From: Thermoleophilia bacterium
GTDB lineage: Bacteria; Actinomycetota; Thermoleophilia; Miltoncostaeales; Miltoncostaeaceae
NCBI GenBank assembly: GCA_016463385.1
Contig: JAEMRL010000067.1
Coordinates: forward strand, 1-6,986
Length of the DNA stretch: 6,986 bases
Direction: 5' to 3'
Shown: positions 1 through 5,830 of the stretch, piece after piece
Numbering within the stretch: the stretch's first letter is position 1
Layout: the number at the start of each line of letters is the position of its first letter
The notes under the pieces: model-generated
Database searches by the model: none
What the model saw: the letters and a program-made list of their open reading frames with translations, nothing else
Told to the model about the DNA's origin: nothing
Made by a program: the position numbers and the translations under genes

Positions 1-2
1 TG

Positions 3-92
3 CACGTCCCCCACGACGGTGCCCCGGTCGTGGTGCGCGACGCGGGCCCCGGTCCCGACCCCCTCGCGCCCGGGGACCTGCGCCGGCCCTGA
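3..92 (+). CDS. 3' end of an unidentified plus-strand gene (partial)
   Basis: An open frame enters from the left edge and ends at a TGA at 90-92. It leaves 29 C-terminal residues that begin HVPHDGAPVVVRDAGPGPDP and end in DLRRP. Almost every third codon position is G or C (27 of 29), like the clear genes in this window, which supports this frame over the other two. The visible tail is rich in Pro, Gly and Asp and shows no domain, so no function can be given. It converges on the SRPBCC-domain gene, with only 16 bases between the two stops and no room for a conventional terminator. The main uncertainty is that 29 codons is little evidence. Confidence 0.5.
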   Translation, partial: HVPHDGAPVVVRDAGPGPDPLAPGDLRRP

Positions 93-108
93 GCGCGCCC
101 CGCCCCGC

Positions 109-666
109 TCAGCCGATGTGGCGGGCGAGGGCGTCGAAGGCGTCGTCGGAGAGGCCGTAGGTGCTGACGATCGTGCGGCCGTGGGCGGCGATCATGAGGC
201 CGTAGTCACCGAGCAGCACGCCGGTCTGGTGCTCCGAGCGGAACCACAGCTCGCCCTCGGGGACCGGGATCTCCCGCTCGAGGTGGATCGTGCGGCGATC
301 CTCGCCGGCGTGCCGCTCGAGGTAGAGGCGGAGCTGCTGGACGAAGCTGAGCCAGCCCTCGTTGATCTCGTCGTAGATGCCGCCCCAGCCCTCGTGGCCC
401 TCCGGGGCGGCGCGCGTCACCCGGACGATCGTGCCGGCGCCGCGCGGCTCCAGCGAGAAAGCGCCGGCGCCGGTGTCGAGGGTCAGGCGGCCCGCGTCGG
501 CCCGCGCCCCGCCGAGGTAGATCTGCCGGATCTCGCCCTCGAGGCCGCCGCCCTCCTCGTAGTCCCAGCCGTGCCACCGGCGGATCTCCCCGGGGTCTCG
601 GAGCGCCCGCCACACGGCGTCGGCCGGGACCCCCACGGCCACCTCGACGATCACGGGCTCCGGCAC
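109..666 (-). CDS. SRPBCC (START/AHSA1-like) domain protein
   Basis: The product is 185 aa, read from a GTG start. The N-terminal part (PEPVIVEVAVGVPADAVWRA, then a DPGEIRRWHGWDYE segment) is the usual opening of the SRPBCC/AHSA1 helix-grip fold: a beta strand, a helix with A-x-x-V-W-x-A-L, then a Trp-rich 'R-x-W' turn. The middle holds GAGTIVRVTR and the long C-terminal helix of the fold (DEINEGWLSFVQQLRLYLER, about residues 99-118). A further 65 or so residues follow, which resemble a second, degenerate half-domain. SRPBCC proteins bind hydrophobic ligands in a deep cavity, and no catalytic motif is visible, so the ligand and role are unknown. It has no signal peptide or membrane segment, so it is probably cytoplasmic. 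I chose GTG at 666 because AGGAG lies 7 bases upstream. An in-frame ATG at 681 would add 5 residues but has no ribosome binding site. The gene is divergent from the 98-aa gene. Confidence 0.82.
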   Translation of the reverse strand: MPEPVIVEVAVGVPADAVWRALRDPGEIRRWHGWDYEEGGGLEGEIRQIYLGGARADAGRLTLDTGAGAFSLEPRGAGTIVRVTRAAPEGHEGWGGIYDEINEGWLSFVQQLRLYLERHAGEDRRTIHLEREIPVPEGELWFRSEHQTGVLLGDYGLMIAAHGRTIVSTYGLSDDAFDALARHIG

Positions 667-735
667 GGCATCGCTCCTCATCGCGGGCGCGCGGGGCGGA
701 GGGATTCCGTCCGAGCGCGGTGGCACACTACGAAC
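667..735. promoter_or_regulatory. Divergent intergenic region, probable promoters for both flanking genes
   Basis: This 69-bp gap separates the divergent starts of the SRPBCC gene and the 98-aa gene, so it should carry or overlap a promoter in each direction. On the minus strand, TAGTGT (725-730) fits a TANNNT -10 element. No convincing -35 lies 16-18 bases further upstream; the closest match, GTGACA at 744-749, is only 13 bases away. On the plus strand nothing resembles a strong -10. The local drop in GC around 724-750 is typical of a promoter. The region is inferred from gene arrangement more than from motifs. Confidence 0.35.
674..678 (-). promoter_or_regulatory. Shine-Dalgarno site that decides the SRPBCC start
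   Basis: AGGAG on the minus strand lies 7 bases before the GTG at 666. The upstream ATG at 681 overlaps this region and has only C/G-rich sequence without purine runs before it. The GTG is therefore the better start. Confidence 0.6.
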
Positions 736-1032
736 ATGCGTTCTGTCACACCACAGGGCCAGCTCATCCTCTTCCCCGGCGCCGAGCCCCGCCGGCCCTC
801 CGCTCCCGTCCGCCCGGCGCGGCCGAGCCGCACCGAGCGCAAGGCGGCCCAGCTCGACCGCATCGCCGAGGCGGCCGAGCGCGAGCTCGCCGAGAGCTTC
901 CGCTCGGGCGACGCCCTCAGCGCCAAGGCCGCCCACGACCGCGCCCGCGGCGCCCGGCGTGCCGCGCAGATCCTCCGGGCCGGCCCCGGCGGCGTCGCCG
1001 AGGTGCTCGGAGGCCACTCCACCGCGGCGTGA
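736..1032 (+). CDS. Small basic helical protein of unknown function (98 aa)
   Basis: The product begins MRSVTPQGQLILFPGAEPRR. After that comes a Pro/Arg-rich linker (about residues 18-33). A long, charged, Ala-rich helical region follows (about 34-82, including RTERKAAQLDRIAEAAEREL and SAKAAHDRARGARRAAQIL), which is likely coiled-coil or a helical hairpin. The tail is GGVAEVLGG. There is no signal peptide and no membrane segment. I do not recognise a family. The QLILFPGAE segment looks like a short linear peptide or a single beta strand, and the Arg/Lys content would suit nucleic-acid or protein binding, but that is inference. The ATG at 736 is the only reasonable start: the frame upstream has no nearby ATG/GTG. 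It lacks a good Shine-Dalgarno site (only GGTGG, 12 bases away), so translation may be weak or close to leaderless. G/C dominates third positions, which supports real coding. Confidence 0.7.
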   Translation: MRSVTPQGQLILFPGAEPRRPSAPVRPARPSRTERKAAQLDRIAEAAERELAESFRSGDALSAKAAHDRARGARRAAQILRAGPGGVAEVLGGHSTAA

Positions 1033-1063
1033 CGGGCGGCGGTCACCGGACGGGGCCCGCCCG
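1033..1063. terminator. Candidate bidirectional hairpin between two convergent stops
   Basis: CGGGCGG (1033-1039) can pair with CCGCCCG (1057-1063), giving a 7-bp G/C stem with a 17-base loop. It fills exactly the 31 bases between the plus-strand stop (1030-1032) and the minus-strand stop (1064-1066). There is no T run on either side, so it is not a classic intrinsic terminator. In a GC-rich genome such a stem could arise by chance. Confidence 0.35.
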
Positions 1064-1366
1064 CTACGCGAACAGGATCTCGTCGCCGGTCTCGCCCTCC
1101 TTCAACCGCCCCTCGATCTTCTCGTAGGCGAGCTGGTGCAGAACGGGCAGGAGCGCCTCGATGGGGCCGTCGGGCGCGGCGGCGTCGCGGAACTGGACGC
1201 TGACCCGCCCGACGAAGCAGGTCTTGATGCCGAGCTCGCGGTCGTCGCTGAGGACCCGCACCTGGAAGCCCCAGAGCATCGCGGGGCCGTCGGTGAGCGA
1301 CGTGCGGATGGGCTGCGGCTCGAGCGTGAAGGAGCGACCCTCGACCTCGAGTTGATGTTGAGTCAT
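1064..1366 (-). CDS. 100-aa protein of unknown function, translationally coupled to GGT
   Basis: The product opens with MTQHQLEVEGRSFTLEPQPI and ends in GETGDEILFA. The pattern looks like a small alpha/beta protein. Strands are likely around residues 4-16, 31-41 (LWGFQVRVLS) and 47-60 (IKTCFVGRVSVQF), followed by an amphipathic helix at about 68-89 (IEALLPVLHQLAYEKIEGRL). A single Cys is at residue 50. There is no signal peptide, membrane segment or recognised motif, so no function is assigned. The ATG overlaps the GGT stop as ATGA (1363-1366), and GAGGTG lies 8 bases upstream inside the GGT reading frame, so it is almost certainly made together with GGT. It is the last gene of the minus-strand run and ends against the candidate hairpin. 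Its fixed pairing with GGT would suggest a helper or regulator, but this is inference. Confidence 0.8.
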   Translation of the reverse strand: MTQHQLEVEGRSFTLEPQPIRTSLTDGPAMLWGFQVRVLSDDRELGIKTCFVGRVSVQFRDAAAPDGPIEALLPVLHQLAYEKIEGRLKEGETGDEILFA

Positions 1367-2919
1367 AGGTCGATCACCTCTCCGGACCGGGTCACGGCGG
1401 CGGCGGCACCTCCGCGGCGCGGGTCGCCGGCCCCCTCGAGCCCGGTCGGTCCGCGTCCGGCGATGCTCACCCCGCCGAAGAACAGATTCATCTCACCCCA
1501 GCGCCGGAGGCCGTGGCCGTCGGCGACGAGGGCGGCGACGACGTCGTCGGGAACGCCGCCCTCGACGTCCACCCCGTCCCCCTCCGGGTGGATCCTCGGG
1601 CGACGCACGGCCTCGGCCGCCGTCATCCGCCCGTCCACGATACTCACCACGGCCTGGAGGATGGCCGAGCGCAGGCGATTGGATCCCGCCGACCCGAGGG
1701 CGAGAACGGGCTCCCCCCCGCGCAGCATCAGCGCCGGGGCCATCATCGAGGTCATCCGCGACCCCGGGGCCGCGGCGCCGAACCCGCCCGGGTTGAGGTC
1801 CTCCTCGCCCAGCATGTTGTTGAGCATGATCCCGGTGCCCGGCACCACCACCCCGGAGCTCGACCCGTTGGAGCTCGACAGGCTGGCCATGCCGCCGTCG
1901 GCGTCGACCGCGCTGATGTGCGTCGTCGATCCGGTGGGCTTGCGCGCGGGCGCGTCGCCCCCGCCGCCGCCGCCCGAGGCCCGCCGCGCCCAGATCCGCT
2001 CCATGCAGTCCTCCTCGTGGAGGTCGTCGGGGAACGCCTCGTCGCGGAGGGCGTTGGCCGCCGCGCCGGCCCGCGCCACCGCGCGGTAGTGCGCGAGGGG
2101 ATCGGCCGGGGCGGGTGACTCCTCCATCTCACGGAGGGCGGCGGCGATCAGCGCGCCGCCGGACGACGGCGGCGGGTTGATCAGCAGCGACACGTCGCGG
2201 TAGTCGATCCGCAGCGGCTCCCGGTCGATCACCCGGTAACCGCGCAGGTCCGTGGGCGTCACGAGGCCCCCGGCGCCGGCCAGGTGCCCGGTGATCGCGG
2301 CGGCGAGGGCCCCGTCGCGCATGCTCGCGGCGCCCGTGTCGCCCAGGTGGCGGAGGGTCTCGGCGAGCTCCGGGAAGCGCACGCGGTCGCCCGCGCCGAG
2401 CAGCCGCCCGCGGGGTGCGTAGACCGCGGCCGCCTCGGGGCTGAACCGCAGCATGTCGGCGAGGATCTCGTGCAGGTAGGCCGCCTCGGGGGTGAGCACC
2501 ACGCCCTCGCGCGCGAGCTCCACCGCCGGCGCGACGATGTCCGCCAGCCCCAGCCGCCCGAAACGATCGACGGCCTCGCCGATGCCGGCGATCATGCCCG
2601 GCACCGCCACCGAGGCGGGCCCGATGTGGAAGACCTGCTCGGCGCCGCCGAACGGAACGGTGAAGGAGTCGAGGTCGCGCGGGTCGAGCCGGCGCCCCCC
2701 GGGGCCGAGGCCGGGAACCGCGACGAAGAAGTCGAGCAGCGCCGTGGCGCCCTCCGGGGAGCGCACCAGCAGGAACCCGCCGGCCGCGGGGCCTGTGAGC
2801 GGGCTCTCGGTGACGGACGCCGCGAGCGCCGCGGCGCAGACGGCGTCGGCCGCGCCCCCTCCCTCGGCCAGCGCTCGCGCGCCCGCCCGGGCGCTCAGTC
2901 GATGGCCCGCCGCGACCAC
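1363..2919 (-). CDS. ggt: Gamma-glutamyltransferase family protein (Ntn hydrolase)
   Basis: The 518-aa product covers the whole GGT fold. The family cleaves the gamma-glutamyl bond of glutathione and related amides. The proenzyme cuts itself into two subunits at a conserved Thr, which becomes the nucleophile. Here that site is STTHISAVDADGG, with the first Thr at residue 332. This would give a large subunit of 331 residues and a small one of 187. Other family landmarks are ARALAEGGGAADAVCAAALA near the N-terminus, NPPPSSGGA (248-256), GVVVPGTGIMLNN (356-368), GEEDLNP (371-377) and GSAGSNR (409-415). There are deviations from the E. coli enzyme. The DFREMAP segment, which carries the substrate-binding Arg, reads DFFVAVPG (63-70). 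The Ser-Ser pair reads Thr-Ser-Met (390-392). These look like a subfamily variant, so the true substrate may not be glutathione. A six-Gly run (315-320) precedes the cleavage site. The GTG start at 2919 lies 29 bases after the ftsZ stop and has no clear ribosome binding site; no closer in-frame start exists. There is no signal peptide, so the protein is predicted cytoplasmic, unlike classical periplasmic GGT. Confidence 0.88.
   Translation of the reverse strand: MVAAGHRLSARAGARALAEGGGAADAVCAAALAASVTESPLTGPAAGGFLLVRSPEGATALLDFFVAVPGLGPGGRRLDPRDLDSFTVPFGGAEQVFHIGPASVAVPGMIAGIGEAVDRFGRLGLADIVAPAVELAREGVVLTPEAAYLHEILADMLRFSPEAAAVYAPRGRLLGAGDRVRFPELAETLRHLGDTGAASMRDGALAAAITGHLAGAGGLVTPTDLRGYRVIDREPLRIDYRDVSLLINPPPSSGGALIAAALREMEESPAPADPLAHYRAVARAGAAANALRDEAFPDDLHEEDCMERIWARRASGGGGGGDAPARKPTGSTTHISAVDADGGMASLSSSNGSSSGVVVPGTGIMLNNMLGEEDLNPGGFGAAAPGSRMTSMMAPALMLRGGEPVLALGSAGSNRLRSAILQAVVSIVDGRMTAAEAVRRPRIHPEGDGVDVEGGVPDDVVAALVADGHGLRRWGEMNLFFGGVSIAGRGPTGLEGAGDPRRGGAAAAVTRSGEVIDL
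1375..1380 (-). promoter_or_regulatory. Ribosome binding site of the 100-aa gene, inside ggt
   Basis: GAGGTG on the minus strand lies 8 bases before the ATG at 1366. It encodes the Glu-Val near the C-terminus of GGT. It supports both the start choice and translational coupling across the ATGA overlap. Confidence 0.7.
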
Positions 2920-2948
2920 CCCGACCGGGGCGTCGGATCGGGAGATCG

Positions 2949-4268
2949 CTACGCCGCGTCCCCCGGATCGTCGAGGTCCGGACGTCGCATCAGGCTGGTG
3001 GCGTCCGGATCGGCGGGCGGCGCGTCGGCCGACGGGGAGTCCACGTCGAAGACGCGCGGGGCGCCGTCGGCGGCCGACGAGCGCGTGCGCGTGGGGTACG
3101 GGACGTCGAAGCGAGAGACCCGCTCGGCGCGCGCGGGGCGCTCGGCGCGCGCGGGGGCGGGCTTCTCGGGCGACTCGGCGACGGGCGCCGGCGCGGCGCG
3201 GACGCCGCTGAAGTTGGCCGCGACCACGGTCACCCACACCTGGCCCTGCAGGTCGGGGTCGATGGTCGCGCCGAAGATGATGTTCGCGTCGGGGTCGGCC
3301 GCGTCGGCCACCACGCGCGCCGCCTCGCTGACCTCGACGAGCGAGAGGTCCGGGCCGCCGGTGACGCCGAGCAGGATCCCCTTGGCGCCGTCGATCGGGG
3401 TCTCCAGCAGCGGGGACGCGATCGCGGCGAGGGCGGCCTCGGTCGCCCGGTTCCCGCCCCCGGCGTAGCCGATGCCGAGCAGCGCCGTGCCGGCCCCGCG
3501 GATGATCGTGCGGACGTCGGCGAAGTCGAGGTTGATCAGGCCCGGCAGCGTGATCATGTCGCAGATGCCCTGCACACCCTGGCGCAGGAGGTCGTCGGCC
3601 ACCTTGAAGGCCTCGACCATGCTCGTCCCGCGCTCGAGCACGGACATCAGGCGGTCGTTGGGGATCACGATGACCGTGTCCGCCGCGGCCTGGAGGCGCT
3701 CCAGCCCCTCCAGCGCGGCCTTGGTGCGCTTGTTGCCCTCGAAGGCGAAGGGGCGGGTGACGACGGCGACCGTCAGGGCCCCGAGCTCGCGGGCGATCTT
3801 CGCGATCACCGGCGCCGCTCCGGTGCCGGTGCCGCCGCCCTCGCCCGCGGCGATGAAGACCAGGTCGCTGCCGCGCAGCGCGCGGCGCACGTGGTCCTCG
3901 CTCTCCTTGACGGCCTGCTCGCCCAGGTGCGGGTCGCCGCCGGTGCCGAGGCCGCGGGTCAGCTCCATGCCGACCGGGATGCGGACGTCGGCGTCGCTGG
4001 CCTCGAGCGCCTGGCGGTCGGTGTTGACCGCCACGAACTCGACGCCGCGCAGGCCGGCCTCGATCATCCTGTCGACCGCGTTGCAGCCCGCGCCGCCGAC
4101 GCCCACGACGCGGATCACCGCGACGTAGTTGGAGGCGTCACCGTAGGGGCCGTGGTCGGGCTCCAGCTCGGGCGGGCCGAGCGGGGGCGGGACCGACGGG
4201 TCGGTGCTGCGGAACAGCTCCGAGAGCGGGCCCTCGCGCATGCTGGGCCGCTGGCCCCGGGTGCTCAT
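2949..4268 (-). CDS. ftsZ: Cell division GTPase FtsZ, with N-terminal extension and atypical C-terminus
   Basis: The 439-aa product is a tubulin-like GTPase that polymerises in the cytoplasm to form the division ring scaffold. The GTPase core starts at IRVVGVGGAGCNAVD (52-66). It contains NTDRQAL (82-88), the tubulin signature GGGTGTG (144-150), TRPFAFEGNKR (171-181), the T7 catalytic loop NLDFADV (246-252; Asp248 and Asp251), and GIGYAGGGNRA (265-275). All residues needed for GTP binding and hydrolysis appear present. Two parts are unusual. The first 51 residues form a Pro-rich extension, versus about a dozen in E. coli. The C-terminal linker (about 355-439) is Ala/Pro/Asp-rich, and no standard D-I-P-x-F-L-R peptide ends it; the nearest match is FDVPYPTR at 387-394. 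I chose the ATG at 4268 because GAGG lies 7 bases upstream and it overlaps the ParA stop as ATGA; the ATG at 4241 is less supported. No dcw-cluster gene is adjacent. It may be the sole FtsZ or a paralogue. Confidence 0.95.
   Translation of the reverse strand: MSTRGQRPSMREGPLSELFRSTDPSVPPPLGPPELEPDHGPYGDASNYVAVIRVVGVGGAGCNAVDRMIEAGLRGVEFVAVNTDRQALEASDADVRIPVGMELTRGLGTGGDPHLGEQAVKESEDHVRRALRGSDLVFIAAGEGGGTGTGAAPVIAKIARELGALTVAVVTRPFAFEGNKRTKAALEGLERLQAAADTVIVIPNDRLMSVLERGTSMVEAFKVADDLLRQGVQGICDMITLPGLINLDFADVRTIIRGAGTALLGIGYAGGGNRATEAALAAIASPLLETPIDGAKGILLGVTGGPDLSLVEVSEAARVVADAADPDANIIFGATIDPDLQGQVWVTVVAANFSGVRAAPAPVAESPEKPAPARAERPARAERVSRFDVPYPTRTRSSAADGAPRVFDVDSPSADAPPADPDATSLMRRPDLDDPGDAA
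3121..3156. repeat. Perfect 18-bp tandem duplication in the FtsZ linker
   Basis: The unit CGCTCGGCGCGCGCGGGG occurs twice in direct, uninterrupted succession (3121-3138 and 3139-3156). The length is a multiple of three, so the frame is kept, and it encodes two copies of PARAER (FtsZ residues 372-377 and 378-383) in the disordered C-terminal linker. It is probably a replication-slippage product, and copy number may vary between strains. Confidence 0.85.
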
Positions 4269-5068
4269 GCCGCGGCCTCGCGCAGCGCGCCCGGGAGGAC
4301 GACGCCGACCGGGCTGGCGGCGACCTCGCGTGCCAGCTGCCGGTACCAGCGGGCGGCCTGGCCCTGCGGCTCGTAGCGGACCACGCTCTTGCCCTCCACC
4401 GGCGCCTCCGCGAAGCGGATCGTCTTGCCGATGCGGGTGCGGTAGACGCGGTCGCCGAAGCTCTCCTCCAGCATCTGGACGGCCTCGCGACTGTGCACCG
4501 TGCGTCCGTCGTACATGGTCGGGAGGATACCCACGATGTCGACGGTGGGATTCAGGTTCTCGCGCACCTGCTGCAGGGTCACGCGCAGCTGCGCCAGGCC
4601 CCGCAGCGACAGGTACTCGCACTGCACCGGCACGATCACGCCCTCGGCCGCCACCATCGCGTTGATGGTCAGCAGCCCGAGCGACGGAGGCGTGTCGAGG
4701 AGGATGTAGTCGTAGAGCTCGCGCACCGGGCGCAGCGCCCGCTCGAGGGAGCGCTCGCGGCCGATCGCGGCCGACAGCGCGAGCTCGGCGCCGGCCAGCT
4801 CGATGCCGGCCGGGGCGATGTCGATCTCGCGCACGTCGATGATGTCGGCGATCGGCGTGACGCCGGTCAGCACGTGGTACATCCCGTGGCCGAGGCCCTC
4901 GACGTCGATCCCCTGGCTCATCGACAGGTTGCTCTGCGGGTCGAGGTCGATCGCCAGCACCCGGGCGCCCATGTCCTTCAGGGCCACGCCGAGGTTCAGT
5001 GTGGTGGTGGTCTTGGCGACCCCGCCCTTCTGGTTGGCGAGGGCGAGGATGCGGGCGTCTCGGGGCAT
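4265..5068 (-). CDS. parA: ParA/Soj-type chromosome partitioning ATPase
   Basis: The 267-aa product is a full-length small ParA of the Soj type without an N-terminal DNA-binding domain. It carries the deviant Walker A motif ANQKGGVAKTTTTLNLG (residues 11-27), with the signature lysine at 14 and the P-loop lysine at 19. Walker A' is DLDPQSN (41-47), and the Walker B region is YDYILLDTPPSLG (119-131, Asp125). Such proteins dimerise on ATP, bind DNA non-specifically and position chromosomes, plasmids or large protein assemblies; a partner normally stimulates the ATPase. No parB is adjacent. Instead the stop overlaps the ftsZ start by 4 bases, so the cargo or partner may be the division machinery (inference). 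The ATG at 5068 gives the standard family N-terminus but has a weak ribosome binding site. A GTG at 5155 would add 29 basic residues and sits 3 bases after the regulator stop. That extension uses AGA, AAA, AGG and CCA codons unlike the rest of the gene, so I prefer 5068. Confidence 0.93.
   Translation of the reverse strand: MPRDARILALANQKGGVAKTTTTLNLGVALKDMGARVLAIDLDPQSNLSMSQGIDVEGLGHGMYHVLTGVTPIADIIDVREIDIAPAGIELAGAELALSAAIGRERSLERALRPVRELYDYILLDTPPSLGLLTINAMVAAEGVIVPVQCEYLSLRGLAQLRVTLQQVRENLNPTVDIVGILPTMYDGRTVHSREAVQMLEESFGDRVYRTRIGKTIRFAEAPVEGKSVVRYEPQGQAARWYRQLAREVAASPVGVVLPGALREAAA
4276..4279 (-). promoter_or_regulatory. Ribosome binding site of ftsZ, inside parA
   Basis: GAGG on the minus strand lies 7 bases before the ATG at 4268, within the last codons of parA. 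With the ATGA overlap it favours the 4268 start and coupled translation of ParA and FtsZ. Confidence 0.5.
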
Positions 5069-5158
5069 CGTGCGCGCTTTCGTGGCGGCGGTTGGCCTCC
5101 GCTCGTTTCTCCCCCGGGGCGCGATCTCCTTGCGGCGCCTCGGCGGGAGCGGCACGTA
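5069..5158 (-). other. 90-base spacer between response regulator and parA
   Basis: This is the longest gap in the minus-strand run. Read from the regulator stop towards parA it contains AAGGAG and GGAGG purine runs and a short CCCCGGGG palindrome. There is no recognisable promoter or terminator with a T run. It could hold an internal promoter, or be an untranslated leader. It may also be the coding start of a longer ParA (GTG at 5155). Confidence 0.4.
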
Positions 5159-5830
5159 TCAGTCCGGTGGCAGCTCCAGGCGGCGCTGTCCGGCCCACGC
5201 GGCGGCCTGCGAGCGGCGCTGGAAGCCGAGCTTGCGCAGGAGTTGGCTGACGTGGTTGCGGACGGTCTTCTCGGAGAGGTGCAGCACCTCGCCGATGGCC
5301 CGGTTGGTGTACCCCTCGGCGATCAGGGCGAGCATGCGGCGTTCGCGATCGGTGAGGCCCGCGAGCTCGGCCTCGGCCTGCTTGGCCGAGAGCTCGCGGA
5401 ACTGCGTCAGCAGCGCGCCGGCGGCCCGGGGGTCGAGGGTCGACTGCCCCGCGGCCGCTTCGCGGATCGCCTGCGTGAGCCGCTCCGCGTCGGCCTGCTT
5501 GAGCAGGTAGCCGCTCGCGCCCGCCATGACGGCCCCGACGATCGCCTCCTCGTCGGAGTACGAGGTCAGCATCAGCACGCGCGCGTCGGGATGGTCTGCC
5601 TTGATGCGCCGGCAGGCCTCGACGCCGCTGCCGTCGGGCAGGCGCACGTCCATCAGCACCACGTCCGGACGGGTCTGCTCGTTGAGCTGGACGGCCTCGG
5701 CGGCCGTCTGCGCCTCGCCCACCACCCGGAAGCCCGCCGAGTTCGAGAGGAGCGTCCGCAGGCCGATTCGCACGACGGTGTGGTCATCGACGATCAGCAC
5801 CGTGATCGGATCGGTGGGGGCGGTGGTCAC
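5159..5830 (-). CDS. Two-component response regulator, NarL/FixJ (DevR-like) family
   Basis: The 223-aa product is the usual length for this family. The receiver domain is ITVLIVDDHTVVRIGLRTLL near the N-terminus, with the acidic pair Asp15-Asp16. The phospho-acceptor is Asp61 in VVLMDVRLPDGSG, the switch Thr/Ser is in LMLTSYSDEE (about 89-90), and the conserved lysine is Lys111 in SGYLLKQAD. A linker (about 130-155) leads to a C-terminal LuxR helix-turn-helix domain. It contains LTDRERRMLALIAEGYTNRA and LSEKTVRNHVSQLLRKLG, closely matching the DevR/DosR pattern. It is a cytoplasmic DNA-binding regulator, and phosphorylation by the adjacent kinase should promote dimerisation and promoter binding. 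The GTG at 5830 overlaps the kinase stop as GTGA, and AGAGGTG lies 8 bases upstream, so the start is well supported. Its targets are not visible; regulation of its own operon is plausible but unproven. Confidence 0.95.
   Translation of the reverse strand: MTTAPTDPITVLIVDDHTVVRIGLRTLLSNSAGFRVVGEAQTAAEAVQLNEQTRPDVVLMDVRLPDGSGVEACRRIKADHPDARVLMLTSYSDEEAIVGAVMAGASGYLLKQADAERLTQAIREAAAGQSTLDPRAAGALLTQFRELSAKQAEAELAGLTDRERRMLALIAEGYTNRAIGEVLHLSEKTVRNHVSQLLRKLGFQRRSQAAAWAGQRRLELPPD

Noticed and set aside
725..749. A full -35/-10 promoter for the SRPBCC gene (GTGACA and TAGTGT)
   Set aside because: The two boxes are only 13 bases apart, well short of the usual 16-18, so I report the region but not a defined promoter.
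109..1017. A 302-aa minus-strand frame that extends the SRPBCC protein upstream
   Set aside because: The extra N-terminus runs antisense through the 98-aa plus-strand gene and lacks a ribosome binding site. The SRPBCC fold starts naturally at about residue 3 of the GTG-initiated product.
959..2089. Long plus-strand frames opposite ggt, ftsZ, parA and the two-component genes
   Set aside because: They are antisense open frames expected in GC-rich DNA. Their products are low-complexity Arg/Ala/Pro/Gly sequences without recognisable domains.
2920..3237. Upstream extension of GGT into ftsZ
   Set aside because: The frame stays open only because it shadows the GC-rich ftsZ linker. The predicted sequence is Arg-rich low-complexity, and no start codon in it is close to the GGT domain.
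4269..5198. N-terminal extension of the FtsZ frame across parA
   Set aside because: It overlaps the whole of parA in another frame and encodes Arg/Pro/Ala-rich shadow sequence. The ATGA junction gives a clear FtsZ start.
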